This document shows, one piece after another, positions 46,922-56,500 of a stretch of DNA of 64,000 nt. Location: the NCBI RefSeq assembly GCF_019061305.1, contig NZ_JAHQZT010000005.1:62001-126000 (forward strand), in the 5' to 3' direction. Within the stretch, counting starts at the first letter, position 1. Each line of letters begins with the position of its first letter. Position numbers and translations under genes: made by a program. Under the pieces are notes generated by a model. It had not been told where the DNA came from and searched no databases. It worked only from the letters and a program-made list of their open reading frames with translations. Source of the DNA: Marinobacterium weihaiense (GTDB taxonomy: Bacteria > Pseudomonadota > Gammaproteobacteria > Pseudomonadales > Balneatricaceae).

Positions 46922-47810
46922 ACTGGCGTTGCTGGCCGTGGCGGCCTGGGCGCCATTGTCGGCCCAGGCACTGAACATCTTCGCCTGTGAGCCCGAATGG
47001 GCTGCGCTGGCCCGTCAGCTGGCACCGGGTGCCCACATCACCAGTGCCACCCATGCCTATCAAGACCCGCACTACATCGAAGCGCGTCCCAGTCTGATTG
47101 CCCGTCTGCGCCGTGCCGACCTGGCCGTCTGCAGCGGGGCGGCACTGGAAGCCGGCTGGCTGCCGGCGCTGCAGCAGCGTGCGGCTAACCCGGCTGTGCA
47201 GCCCGGCCAGGCAGGCATGTTGTTTGTGGCTGAGCAGGTGGAAACGATTGGCCAGGTGGAGCATGTGCCCCTGGGCGCGGGTGATGTGCATCCTGAAGGT
47301 AATCCGCATCTGCATTTGGACCCGGAGCGCATGCGCAAGGCGGCTGCGGTTTTGAGTCAGCGCCTGGCGCAGGTTGATCCGCAACAGGCTGGTGCTTACC
47401 GCAGCCGTTACCTGCGCTGGTCGCTGGCGTGGCAGCAACGCCTGGATGACTGGCGGCAGCGGGCACGTCCCCTGAAGGGGCAGAGGGTTGTGGTGCAACA
47501 CAGTACCTTTGACTACTGGTGGCGATGGCTGGGCATAGAGGTGGTGGCCGATTTGGAGCCCAAGCCGGGTGTCCCCCCCACACCGAGACATCTGAATGCA
47601 CTGGTCGCCAAGGTTGAGCAGAACAGACCGCTTGCGATCGTTCACAGCTGGTACCAGGATCCGAACAGTGCCCATTGGTTGGCAGAGAGAACCGGGATAC
47701 CGGTGGTGTCACTGCCATCGACCACAATGGCTGAACAAGGCCTGGAAACGCCGGCCGAGCTGTTTGAATATCTGTTGCAGCAGTTGCTGGATGCACATCA
47801 TGCCGATTGA
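46902..47810 (+). CDS. ZnuA-like metal-binding protein of an ABC importer
   Basis: 302 residues with a signal peptide (ALLAVAAWAPLSAQA). Cluster A-I helical-backbone metal-binding protein: the first His ligand region is THAYQDPHYIEARPSL, the second is EGNPHLHLDPERM, then VVVQHSTFDYWWRWLGI and the final Asp region VSLPSTTM. Several of these match the zinc/manganese family; the precise ligand set is not certain. Two start ATGs are at 46902 and 46905, overlapping the barrel gene by 20 bases. The permease gene overlaps its 3' end, so these are one operon. Confidence 0.88.
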   Translation: MMRTRSKLALLAVAAWAPLSAQALNIFACEPEWAALARQLAPGAHITSATHAYQDPHYIEARPSLIARLRRADLAVCSGAALEAGWLPALQQRAANPAVQPGQAGMLFVAEQVETIGQVEHVPLGAGDVHPEGNPHLHLDPERMRKAAAVLSQRLAQVDPQQAGAYRSRYLRWSLAWQQRLDDWRQRARPLKGQRVVVQHSTFDYWWRWLGIEVVADLEPKPGVPPTPRHLNALVAKVEQNRPLAIVHSWYQDPNSAHWLAERTGIPVVSLPSTTMAEQGLETPAELFEYLLQQLLDAHHAD

Positions 47811-48597
47811 CCTGGGACAAGGTTGGTTGTTTGAGCTGGCGGTGCTGCTGCCACCTCTGGCCGCCGGGCTGTTGGTGCTGGTCAGCCATCTCTGGCTGGG
47901 TGGACAGGTGCTGCGGCGCGGTATCCTGTTCATCGACCTGGCCGTTGCCCAGCTGGCCGCATTGGGCAGCCTCTTGGCCCGGCAGTGGTTGGGCGACGGC
48001 TCAGGTGCGCCCCTGCTGGGCGGGTTGTTGCTGGCCATAGCGGGGGCCGTCATCATCGGCCAATTGAGCGAGCGTTTTGTCGAGCAGCGAGAAGCGGTGA
48101 TCGGCCTGGTGTACGCGGGGGCGGCGTCAACCCTGCTGTTGGTGCTGGCGGCAGATCCACATGCAGGGCATCGCCTGTCCTCAAGCCTCAATGGCGATAT
48201 TCTCTGGGTCAACTGGTCGGATCTTGTGCCGCTGGCAGGACTGACCGCCCTTTTTCTGGGGCTGACCCGATGGCGCTGCCACTGGTTACAGGGCCGTGCC
48301 TTCTATCCGGTATTTGCCCTGCTGGTTAGTACCTCGGTGCCCTTGCTCGGGGTCTACCTGGTTTTCGTGACGCTGATCGCTCCGGCACTGGTGGCGCAGT
48401 TGTGTGCCAGTCGGCGTTTGGCCATGCTGGTGGCTGGCGTCGGCCTGGCTCTGGGCTTATGGCTTGCCTTGTGGCTGGATTGGCCTGCTGGAGCCACGCT
48501 GGTGCTGGTTCTGTTGCTGCTGACGGCGGTAACTCTGGTACTGCACCGGCTGTGGCAGCGTCACTCGGCCGGTGCGTCCTCATATTCAATCTCGTAA
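47800..48597 (+). CDS. ZnuB-like metal ABC transporter permease
   Basis: 265 residues, ATG at 47800 overlapping the binding-protein stop by 11 bases. Eight or so TM helices. The family blocks are GGQVLRRGILFIDLAVAQLAALGSLLA, REAVIGLVYAGAASTLLLVLA, GDILWVNWSDL and VFVTLIAPALVAQL. No ATPase gene follows; the only ATPase close by belongs to the convergent operon and is of the LolD/MacB type. The 3' end overlaps the convergent DUF3299 gene by 37 bases. Confidence 0.88.
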   Translation: MPIDLGQGWLFELAVLLPPLAAGLLVLVSHLWLGGQVLRRGILFIDLAVAQLAALGSLLARQWLGDGSGAPLLGGLLLAIAGAVIIGQLSERFVEQREAVIGLVYAGAASTLLLVLAADPHAGHRLSSSLNGDILWVNWSDLVPLAGLTALFLGLTRWRCHWLQGRAFYPVFALLVSTSVPLLGVYLVFVTLIAPALVAQLCASRRLAMLVAGVGLALGLWLALWLDWPAGATLVLVLLLLTAVTLVLHRLWQRHSAGASSYSIS

Positions 48598-49148
48598 GGC
48601 GCGATACGATAGGCTTCCAGGCGGTAGCCTGCCGTGCCCATCTCGTGACTGAACACCTCGGTGGTCAGCCGGCCACTGATCAGGACGGCGTCATACAGGC
48701 TGTCGATGCGGGTTCCGGGCGCATAATGTACATCGATAATCTGGTTGGAGGGCGGTGGCGGTACATGAATACAGGCACCGAAGTAGGGCACCAGAAAGAA
48801 ACGACCCACCCGGTCGCCTTCACCTTCCAGCGGTACCACGAAGCCGGGAATGCTGATCATGCGCCCGTCCAGGGCGTCCACCACAGGCGCCGAGGCCAGT
48901 GACTGCTGCAGCTCGTCGTAAAGGCGTTGTGCCCTGTCGCTATAGTCATCCAGCTGATCCAGTTCGGGGTTGTTGTACAGGCTTTCCAGTGACAACACAT
49001 AATCGGACGGCATCAACGCTTCCCAGTCCAGCTCGGGGGCCGGTTCACCATTGACGCGAATCGCGTCTTCATCTTCTGTGCTCCAGGCCGGTGCGGTGAT
49101 CAGGGGCAGGCTCAGGAGCAGGCATAGTGTGAGTGCAAAGTGCTTCAT
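48561..49148 (-). CDS. DUF3299 secreted protein of the Zur-regulated operon
   Basis: 195 residues from the ATG at 49148 with a signal peptide (FALTLCLLLSLPLITAPAWS). DUF3299 is recognised from LDWEALMPSDY near the start, MISIPGFVVPLEG and FFLVPYFGACIHVPPPPSNQIIDV, with one conserved Cys. In P. aeruginosa the equivalent gene is the last of the Zur-controlled PA4063-PA4066 operon, as I recall. It is the last gene of the minus-strand operon here. A role in zinc handling is inferred from context. Confidence 0.88.
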   Translation of the reverse strand: MKHFALTLCLLLSLPLITAPAWSTEDEDAIRVNGEPAPELDWEALMPSDYVLSLESLYNNPELDQLDDYSDRAQRLYDELQQSLASAPVVDALDGRMISIPGFVVPLEGEGDRVGRFFLVPYFGACIHVPPPPSNQIIDVHYAPGTRIDSLYDAVLISGRLTTEVFSHEMGTAGYRLEAYRIAPYEIEYEDAPAE

Positions 49149-49163
49149 GTCGGTCAATCCAAG

Positions 49164-50420
49164 TCAGTAGCGACGAATCAGGCGGCTGGCGGTTGCCAGG
49201 CGCCAGGCCTGCAGTGAGGGCAACAGGCCGGCCAGCAGGCCCAGAGTCAGGATCAGGCCGCAGAGGAACAGCTGCTCCGACGACGGCAGCGCCGGCTGGA
49301 TCAGCAGGCCGAAGTGCTCCAGCAATGGTGTTTGTGCCGCGGCCAGGCCTGCCTGCAAGACGATCAACCCCAGGATCACGCCGCCCAGTGTCAGCAACAG
49401 GCTTTCCAGCATTAACAGCCCGGCGATGCGCAGGGGCGAGCAGCCAAGGGCGCGCAACACGGCTACTTCATGCTGGCGCTGGGCAACGGCGGCCAGCATC
49501 AGCGCCAGCATACCGGCGATGCCGATCAGCAGCGCAGCCGCCGAAACCACCAGCAGGGCCCGTTCGGCGACCCCGATGACCTGCCACAACTCCTGCAGCA
49601 CCACGCCCGGCAGCAGTGCCGTCAGGGGGGCGTCACGGCGATTGTTCAATTCGCGCTGCAGGTGGAATGTCTGCAGGCGAGACTTCAGGCCAACCAGTAC
49701 GGCGGTAACCTGTCGAGGTGCCAGGTCGCGCTGGCGGGCCTGTTCGGCACTGACCTGCAGGCCGGGCAGGGGCACGCCGGCACGCCAGCCCAGATGCACG
49801 GCCTCCAGCCCTTCCAGCGAGACCAGCAGGGTACGATCCAGCGGTGTGCCGGTCGGTGCCAGGATACCGCTGACGGTAAACGGCATTTGCTTGTGTTGCA
49901 TGAAGCTGGTATTGCCGGTGCCGTGGGCGATAACCAGCTCATCGCCCGGTTGATAACCCAGTTGGCGTGCCACTTTGGCCCCCAGAACCACGGCAAAAAG
50001 ATCGTTCAGGGGCTCGCCTTGGGCGAAGCTCAGCGCGCGATCATCGCCGTAGCGATAATGTTCGAATATCAGGTTGCGTGTACCGACCACGCGATACCCC
50101 CGGTGAGAATCCCCCAGGGACAGCGGAATCGTCCAGGCAACCCGGTCGTCCTCGGCCAGTGCCTGATAGCCTGTCCAGCTGATGTTGCTGGTGGCCGAGC
50201 CGATATGAAACAGGGAGTAGAGCAGCAGCTGGACAGGCCCGGCCCGCGCGCCCACGATCAGGTCGGTGCCGGATACCGTGGCCATGAAGTTCTGGCGGCT
50301 TTGTTCACGTACCTGTTGCACGCCCAGCAGCAGCGCTGTGCTCAGGGCAATGGTGAACAGTGTCAGTAATACCGTGGCGCGTCGACTGCGCAGGCTGTTC
50401 CAGGCCAGTCGAATCAGCAT
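49164..50420 (-). CDS. FtsX/MacB-type ABC transporter permease
   Basis: 418 residues. TM1 (AWNSLRSRRATVLLTLFTIALSTALLLGVQ), a large periplasmic MacB-PCD-like domain (about 40-270), then three TM helices (about 283-310, 328-353, 378-400), the FtsX fold. It overlaps the ATPase gene by 7 bases. In this operon the permease, ATPase and two secreted proteins form a unit found in zinc-starvation regulons of pseudomonads and Vibrio (where related genes were named zrg). Whether it imports zinc or extracts a substrate from the membrane is not settled. Confidence 0.9.
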   Translation of the reverse strand: MLIRLAWNSLRSRRATVLLTLFTIALSTALLLGVQQVREQSRQNFMATVSGTDLIVGARAGPVQLLLYSLFHIGSATSNISWTGYQALAEDDRVAWTIPLSLGDSHRGYRVVGTRNLIFEHYRYGDDRALSFAQGEPLNDLFAVVLGAKVARQLGYQPGDELVIAHGTGNTSFMQHKQMPFTVSGILAPTGTPLDRTLLVSLEGLEAVHLGWRAGVPLPGLQVSAEQARQRDLAPRQVTAVLVGLKSRLQTFHLQRELNNRRDAPLTALLPGVVLQELWQVIGVAERALLVVSAAALLIGIAGMLALMLAAVAQRQHEVAVLRALGCSPLRIAGLLMLESLLLTLGGVILGLIVLQAGLAAAQTPLLEHFGLLIQPALPSSEQLFLCGLILTLGLLAGLLPSLQAWRLATASRLIRRY

Positions 50421-51103
50421 GAGATCAGGGCTCCCAGGTCCAGGTGATGATCAAAGCCCCGTATCAGCGCCGGGTCATGGCTGACCATCACCAGACTGCT
50501 GCCGCACGCGGCGAGTTCGTCACGCAGTAGAGCCATGAAGCGGTCACGGTTGTCCGGGTCCAGCGCTGACGTCGGCTCGTCGGCAAGGATTAGGGCCGGG
50601 TTGCCGATCAGCGCCCGTGCCGCCGCAACCCGCTGTTGCTGGCCAATGGACAGCTCGGCCACGCGGCGGCGGTAGAAGAGTGCTGGGTCCAGCTGCATAC
50701 GGGTAAGCAGGCGTTCGGCGGCTTCGGCCGGGGCGAGGCCCTGACGGCTGACGGCATCGCGACGCACGCTGGAAAGCGTACAGGGCAGGGTGACATTATC
50801 GATCAGGTTCAGGTATGGCAGCAGGTTGAACTGCTGAAACAGCAGGCCCATCCGGTCGGCTCTGAGTCGATCCAGCGCACGCGATGACAGCGTCGACAGT
50901 GCTTCTCCGGCAACGCTCAGGTGACCGCTGTGGCCCGCCTGCAGGCCTGCCAGCACGTTGAGCAGCGTCGTCTTGCCGCTGCCCGAAGGGCCGGTAATAA
51001 CCAGGTGTTCCCCGGCGGGCAGTATCAATTCAGGCAGCTGGAACAAGGGTGGCTGCCCGGGCCAGGCAAAACTCAGTGACTCGGCATGCAGTATGGGGGT
51101 CAT
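50414..51103 (-). CDS. ABC transporter ATPase (LolD/MacB type)
   Basis: 229 residues. Walker A GPSGSGKTTLLNVL, signature LSIGQQQRVAAARAL, Walker B ALILADEPTSALD and the H-loop VMVSHD are intact. It belongs to the same family as LolD and works with the downstream FtsX-type permease. The ATG overlaps the DUF2796 stop codon (ATGA), so translation is coupled. It is not of the ZnuC type. Confidence 0.94.
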   Translation of the reverse strand: MTPILHAESLSFAWPGQPPLFQLPELILPAGEHLVITGPSGSGKTTLLNVLAGLQAGHSGHLSVAGEALSTLSSRALDRLRADRMGLLFQQFNLLPYLNLIDNVTLPCTLSSVRRDAVSRQGLAPAEAAERLLTRMQLDPALFYRRRVAELSIGQQQRVAAARALIGNPALILADEPTSALDPDNRDRFMALLRDELAACGSSLVMVSHDPALIRGFDHHLDLGALISC

Positions 51104-51651
51104 GGCAGGCTCAGGCGTGTTTCACCGGCGTGCAGCGTTCGACTATGCTGGCCGCTGGGGGTAATCAGTTGGATCTGCAGCTGTTCGATGGCCGGGAAGC
51201 GTTGCAGTAAGGGCAGCTCCAGGTGCCTGAGTGCATCGGTATTGGCACACAGGAACTGATATTCCGCCATCAGATCCGTATGGGCATGTGCATCCTGATG
51301 TTTGGAGTGCTCATCATGGTGATGTTCATGCGAGGCTGCCGGTGTGCCGGCAAAGGGCAGGTGCAGATTCACTTGGCTCAGGCTGCAGTCAGCGTCGGTC
51401 GGCAACGCGAACAGCTGCGATACTTGGCGCAGATCGGATTGCAACTGGTGCCAGGCCTGTTGCTCTGCGGCATTGGCCGGGCGGTGCTCGAAACCAATCA
51501 AGTTGGCCAGGGGAGAGCTGAGGCCGATGGCTACCAGCGGCGGTTCCACGACCATATCCAGTTGGGCCACGCCGTGCTGATGTACCCCGGCAGCCATTGA
51601 AAGCGAGAACGGCCAAAACAGGGCCAAAAGGGCAAACAGCCATACAGACAT
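51100..51651 (-). CDS. DUF2796 His-rich secreted protein, first gene of a Zur-regulated operon
   Basis: 183 residues from the ATG at 51651 (GAGGAGCC upstream); the signal peptide is ALLALFWPFSLSMAAG. DUF2796 is recognised by GVHQHGVAQLDMVVE at the mature start and FEHRPANAAEQQAW. A loop ASHEHHHDEHSKHQDAHAH near residue 110 is His-rich, and the N-terminal HQHG could also bind zinc. A Zur-type box is 31 bases upstream. It matches PA4063-type proteins from memory. Confidence 0.9.
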   Translation of the reverse strand: MSVWLFALLALFWPFSLSMAAGVHQHGVAQLDMVVEPPLVAIGLSSPLANLIGFEHRPANAAEQQAWHQLQSDLRQVSQLFALPTDADCSLSQVNLHLPFAGTPAASHEHHHDEHSKHQDAHAHTDLMAEYQFLCANTDALRHLELPLLQRFPAIEQLQIQLITPSGQHSRTLHAGETRLSLP

Positions 51652-51681
51652 GATAGGCTCCTCAGCAGAATGAAATTTCAA

Positions 51682-51696
51682 TGTTACTACATAACA
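51682..51696 (-). promoter_or_regulatory. Zur-type box of the minus-strand zinc operon
   Basis: TGTTACTACATAACA, the same pattern as the two boxes at 45713 and 45740. It lies 31 bases upstream of the DUF2796 start and about 100 bases upstream of tamA on the other strand, so it probably serves the DUF2796 operon. Confidence 0.75.
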
Positions 51697-51797
51697 TTAA
51701 TTTTTAAAGGAGGCATTCGCTGTAATCGGGTCCAGGGCGGGACGTGGCGCGTACAGCGGGTTAAAATAAATGAGACTCAATCGAAGGAGCCGTCTGA

Positions 51798-53534
51798 GTG
51801 CCATTGTCGTTTTTCTCGCGTTTGCTGGTCTGTCTGCTGTTGCTGGCAGGCAGTCACCCTGCGCTGGCCGAGCGTTTTACCCTCAGCGGTGTCGAGGGCG
51901 AGCCGGCCGATAACATCCGTGCTCTGCTGAGTATCGATCAGGCGCTGGAGCAGGACCCGCTGCCCACGCGCAGCCGTCTGCGCTACCTGCATCGGCAGGC
52001 AGCAGATGAAATCCGTCTGGCGCTTGAGCCTTATGGTTACTACAACCCGGAACTCAAGCTCCAGGTCATGCTGGACGGCGACAGCAGCCAGTGGCGGGCA
52101 GAGTATCAGGTGAATCCCGGGCCTCAGACGTTAATCGGCGAAGCGCGCCTGATACTGAAAGGTGAAGGGGTAGACGATGCTCAGTTGCAACAGGTCATGG
52201 CCGATACCCCGATCAAGGCGGGTGCGCCGCTGATCCATGCCGATTATGCCGCGCTGAAAAGCGCCCTGCAGTCCCGTGCTGCCGAGCGCGGCTATTACCA
52301 GGCGGGGTTCGAACGCAATGAGATCCGAGTTGATACCACCGCGAACCGGGCCGATATCACCCTGATTTATGCCACCGGGCCGCGTGCGCGCATCGGTGAG
52401 ATTCGACTGCAGCCGGCCCCGGTTTCCGAATCGCTGCTGCGCCGCTATCTGCCGTTTCAGTCCGGTGACCCGGTCAACACCGCGCGACTGGTCGAGTATC
52501 AACGCAACCTGATCAACAGCAATTACTTCGCCGACGTGGAAGTGCGCCCGCGTTTGAACGAGTTATCTGACGCTCGGCTGCCGGTGGATGTCAAACTGAC
52601 GCCGCAAAAGCAGAGTCTGTATCAGGGCGGCGTTGGTTACGGCACCGATACCGGCGCGCGCATGCAGCTGGGTCTGACCCGGCGCTGGCTCAATCGCAGT
52701 GGTCACACGCTGGAGGCGCGCTTGCGCTTGTCGCAGATTCGTCAGCAGCTGACCGCCAGCTATCAGATTCCGGGAGCCAACCCGACCACTGACCGCTTTG
52801 CACTCAACTTCCTGCTGGAAGATGAAGATTCGGACACCATCGACTCACGTACCCTGGCCCTCGGCGGCAGCTGGCAACGGCAGCTGGGCGAGTGGGAGCG
52901 GCGTCTGGCGTTGGACTGGCAGCACGAAACCTGGACCTTTGAAGGTGAAGAGCAGACCTCCACGCTGCTGCTGCCCAGTGCGCGCTTCAGTCGCACCCGC
53001 ACCGATAACCGTATGAACCCCAGCCGCGGACACCAGATCAGCCTGGGTGCAACGGTCGCGTCGCAGTCACTGCTGTCGGATACCGACCTGTTGCAGCTGG
53101 ACATTCGCGGCAAGCGCGTGGATACGCTGTCCGAGCGCTGGCGTCTGCTGACCCGTGCCGAGCTGGGCGTGACCTTCATCGATTCCGTTGACGACCTGCC
53201 GGCCAGCCTGCGTTTCTACGCGGGGGGGGACAATAGCGTGCGCGGCTACGATTATCAGTCCCTCGGACCCATCGGCGACGAAGGGGATGTGATCGGCGGC
53301 CGCTACCTGGCTACGGCGAGCCTGGAAGTGGACTACCTGATCCGGGACAATTGGCGTGTGGCTGCCTTCGTGGATACAGGCAATGCCTTTGATGATCGCG
53401 ACACGGAGCTGAAAACCGGCGCCGGTCTGGGGGCGCGCTGGCAGTCGCCGGTCGGGCCGGTGCGACTGGACTTTGCCATACCGCTGGATGAAGACGGCTG
53501 GCAAATTCATTTCACCCTGGGGCCTGACTTGTGA
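51798..53534 (+). CDS. tamA: translocation and assembly module protein TamA
   Basis: 578 residues from the GTG at 51798, with AAGGAG upstream. Signal peptide (LLVCLLLLAGSHPALA), three POTRA domains (about 25-265), then an Omp85 barrel (about 270-578) with the conserved LRFYAGGDNSVRGYDYQSLG (VRGY lid-lock motif) and a C-terminal FTLGPDL ending in a hydrophobic strand. TamA is the outer-membrane partner of TamB. The stop overlaps the tamB start. Confidence 0.95.
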   Translation: MPLSFFSRLLVCLLLLAGSHPALAERFTLSGVEGEPADNIRALLSIDQALEQDPLPTRSRLRYLHRQAADEIRLALEPYGYYNPELKLQVMLDGDSSQWRAEYQVNPGPQTLIGEARLILKGEGVDDAQLQQVMADTPIKAGAPLIHADYAALKSALQSRAAERGYYQAGFERNEIRVDTTANRADITLIYATGPRARIGEIRLQPAPVSESLLRRYLPFQSGDPVNTARLVEYQRNLINSNYFADVEVRPRLNELSDARLPVDVKLTPQKQSLYQGGVGYGTDTGARMQLGLTRRWLNRSGHTLEARLRLSQIRQQLTASYQIPGANPTTDRFALNFLLEDEDSDTIDSRTLALGGSWQRQLGEWERRLALDWQHETWTFEGEEQTSTLLLPSARFSRTRTDNRMNPSRGHQISLGATVASQSLLSDTDLLQLDIRGKRVDTLSERWRLLTRAELGVTFIDSVDDLPASLRFYAGGDNSVRGYDYQSLGPIGDEGDVIGGRYLATASLEVDYLIRDNWRVAAFVDTGNAFDDRDTELKTGAGLGARWQSPVGPVRLDFAIPLDEDGWQIHFTLGPDL

Positions 53535-56500
53535 GACCGATGTTGCGTTGGGGGCTGGTGACGGTGCTGGTCCTTGTTCTGAGTATACTGTTGCTGGTGA
53601 CCGCGATTCTATGGCTGCCTTCGGGAACGCGTTTTGCTCTCAATCTGGTGGATTCGGCCGTGCCTGGACTCGAGCTGGACGGCATTAACGGTACCCTGGC
53701 CTCCGATGTGCGGATTAGCCGGGCGGCGTTCGTACAGGACGAGCTGGCGCTTGAACTGACCGACGTGCAGCTGCACTGGTCGTTGTGGGCCCTGACCGAG
53801 CCGCGGCTTGCCATCCATCGACTCGGAGCCGAGCGGCTGAGCGTGCAGCTGCCCGAAGCCGCTGCGGAACAGACCACGGATGAGCGCCCAGCGGCGCCGC
53901 TTCGGTGGCCGCAGCTGCCGGCGGTTGAATTGCCGCTGGCGCTGTCGATTGAGCAGGTGCAGCTCGGCCAAGTGCAGGTGATGCAGGGCGAGCAGACGCT
54001 GGTGGATGAACTGAGCGTCACGCTGGCGGTGAAATCCAGTGGTCAGCTGGTCCAGATTGAGTCGCTGCACCTGCAGCAGCCGGGAACCGATCTGACCCTG
54101 ACAGGCTGGACGGAACCTGCGCAACACTTTCTGACGCACCTCGAACTCCAGGGCAGCACCGAGCTGACCGAGTGGGTCAGGCTGGAGCACTGGCCCGAGC
54201 AACTGCCCCTGACAGCGGATCTGGTCCTGGATCTGGACGGAGCCGCACAGGCGCTGACCTTGGCGCTGACGGTCCGTCAGGAGACCACCCGAGTACACTT
54301 GCAAGCGCAGGCAAATGGCCAACCGGCCGGTGCGCCGGAGGCCATCGAGGTGGCCTATCAGCTCAGTGCCGATGGCATCAATCCGGCGCTTGCGGCACCG
54401 GACTGGCCCGGACAGTTGGCGCTGGAAGCACAGGGGCATCTGGGGCTGGGGGATGCGCTGCCGACGCTGGCGCTGGAGATCAGCAGCCTGCAGGGACGCT
54501 TGCAGCAGCAGCCGATCAATGCGCAGGCCAAGCTCGCAGGTGACACCCGCCAATGGCAGATCGATGCTCTACAGCTGAACTATGCCGGTGCCCGGGCCGA
54601 GATCAGCGGTGCCCTCAGCGATCGGCTGGCATTGCAGTGGTCACTCAAGGCGCCCAACCTGGCACGCCTGCTGCCCACCGCCAAGGGGGCGCTGGATCTT
54701 GGCGGGCAGGTCAGCGGGCCATTGCAGCAACCGGCGATTCAGGCACGCCTGCGTGCAACCGAACTGGCCTATGCTGATCAGGCACGCCTGCAGCAGCTCA
54801 AGGGCGACATCGCGCTGGACCTGTCGGGGCAGAGTGACTGGTCCGCCGACCTGACCCTGAACGGGGTCGAGGCCGCCGGGCAGCGTATCGAGCAGGCAGC
54901 GTTAACCTTGAGCGGGACACCCGAACAGCACCGCCTGACTCTGACGGCGCAGGGCTCTCCCGGAACGGTCGCCCTGGCCGCGTCCGGCGGCTGGGCAGCC
55001 ACGGCACGACAGTGGTCGGGCCAGCTGGCGAGCCTGGAGCTGAAGCCCGAGCCGCTGAGTCATTGGCGCTCAACTGCCGCGGCCCCGCTGCAACTGTCGC
55101 CTGATGGCTATCGCCTGGGGCGCTTCTGCCTTGATGAACAGAGTGCGGGCGGAACGCTGTGCCTGCAGGCCGATGGTAGTTTTGCCGGTCGAACCCACGC
55201 CAGTATCAATCTCGATCAGCTGTCGCTGTCCCTGTTGACCCCGGTGTTGAATGGCATACAGATGACCCCGACGCTGTCGGCCGAGGTCGATTTCCGACAG
55301 CAACCCGATGGCTATCCCGAATTGCAGGCAACACTTCTCACCAGTGCCGGCACGCTGACACCGGCGCAGGCAGACCAGACATTGCCGCTGGACCCGTTGG
55401 AAGTGAGGGTCCGTTTGGCGGATGACAGCCTGAATGCCAGTGCCACCACCGCCTTGAGCTTCCTGTCCGGCGATCTAGCGCTGGCACTGGATGTTCGCGG
55501 GCTGAGCGGTCGTCAGGGGCTGCGTGGAGAACTGAACCTCAATGCCACGGACTTTGATCTGATTTCGGTGCTGGTACCGGATGTGCAGAACATGCAGGGA
55601 CGGTTGAATGGTCAATTGACGCTCGGTGGCACTCTGAGCGCGCCCGAGGTGGCTGGTGAGCTGGCCTATCGCGAAGGGGGCATGGAGTTGCCGGCGATGG
55701 GACTGGTGATCACGCCGCTGGAGTTGCAGCTCAATCAGAGCGGCCTGCCCGGCCAGCTGCGCTTCAGTGCTGCGGCGACCTCGGGGGAGGGAACCCTGAA
55801 GCTGGTCGGTGACTATGATCTGGCTGCCCGTGCCGGTCAGCTGAGTTTGCAGGGTGATGGCTTTACCGCCATGAATACGCCCGAGATCCAGGCCCTGATC
55901 AGTCCCGATCTGCAGCTGGCGCTGGGCGCGCGGGAGATCCGCCTGGACGGCACCGTCAAGGTGCCCATGGCACACATATCGCCTCCCAAGTCGATGGAAA
56001 GCGCCGTGACCCCCTCGGCCGACGTGGTGCGCGTGCAGGATGGACAGGTGGTTGAAAAAGCCCCTGTCGTGCCGGTATATGCCGATCTGCGTCTTGAGTT
56101 GGGTGATGACGTGCGTGTGGATGCGCTGGGCTTCAAGGGACGCCTGATCGGTGCGCTGCAGATCGAGGAGGTACCTGGTCAGATTACCCGCGCAACCGGC
56201 AGTGTCGGTGTTGAAAGCGGTGCGTACCGCCTGTATGGGCAGGATCTTGAGATTCGACGCGGTGGGCTGGTCTATGCCGCCGGTCCGGTCGACAATCCGG
56301 GGCTCGATTTGCGCATCGGCCGTCAGGTCGAGGATGTGATCGTTGGCGCCAATGTCAGCGGCACCCTGCGTGAGCCGCGGATGGATCTGTACGGTGAGCC
56401 TGCCATGCCGGACAGCAGTGTGCTGTCGTATCTGCTTCTGGGCAAGGCGCCGGGGGCCAGTACGGTTGGTGAGCAGCAGATGCTGATGCAGGCGGCGCTG

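Noticed and set aside
46374-47675. 433-codon minus-strand frame across the barrel and ZnuA-like genes
   Set aside because: It is opposite clearly coding DNA and has no recognisable domain or ribosome site.
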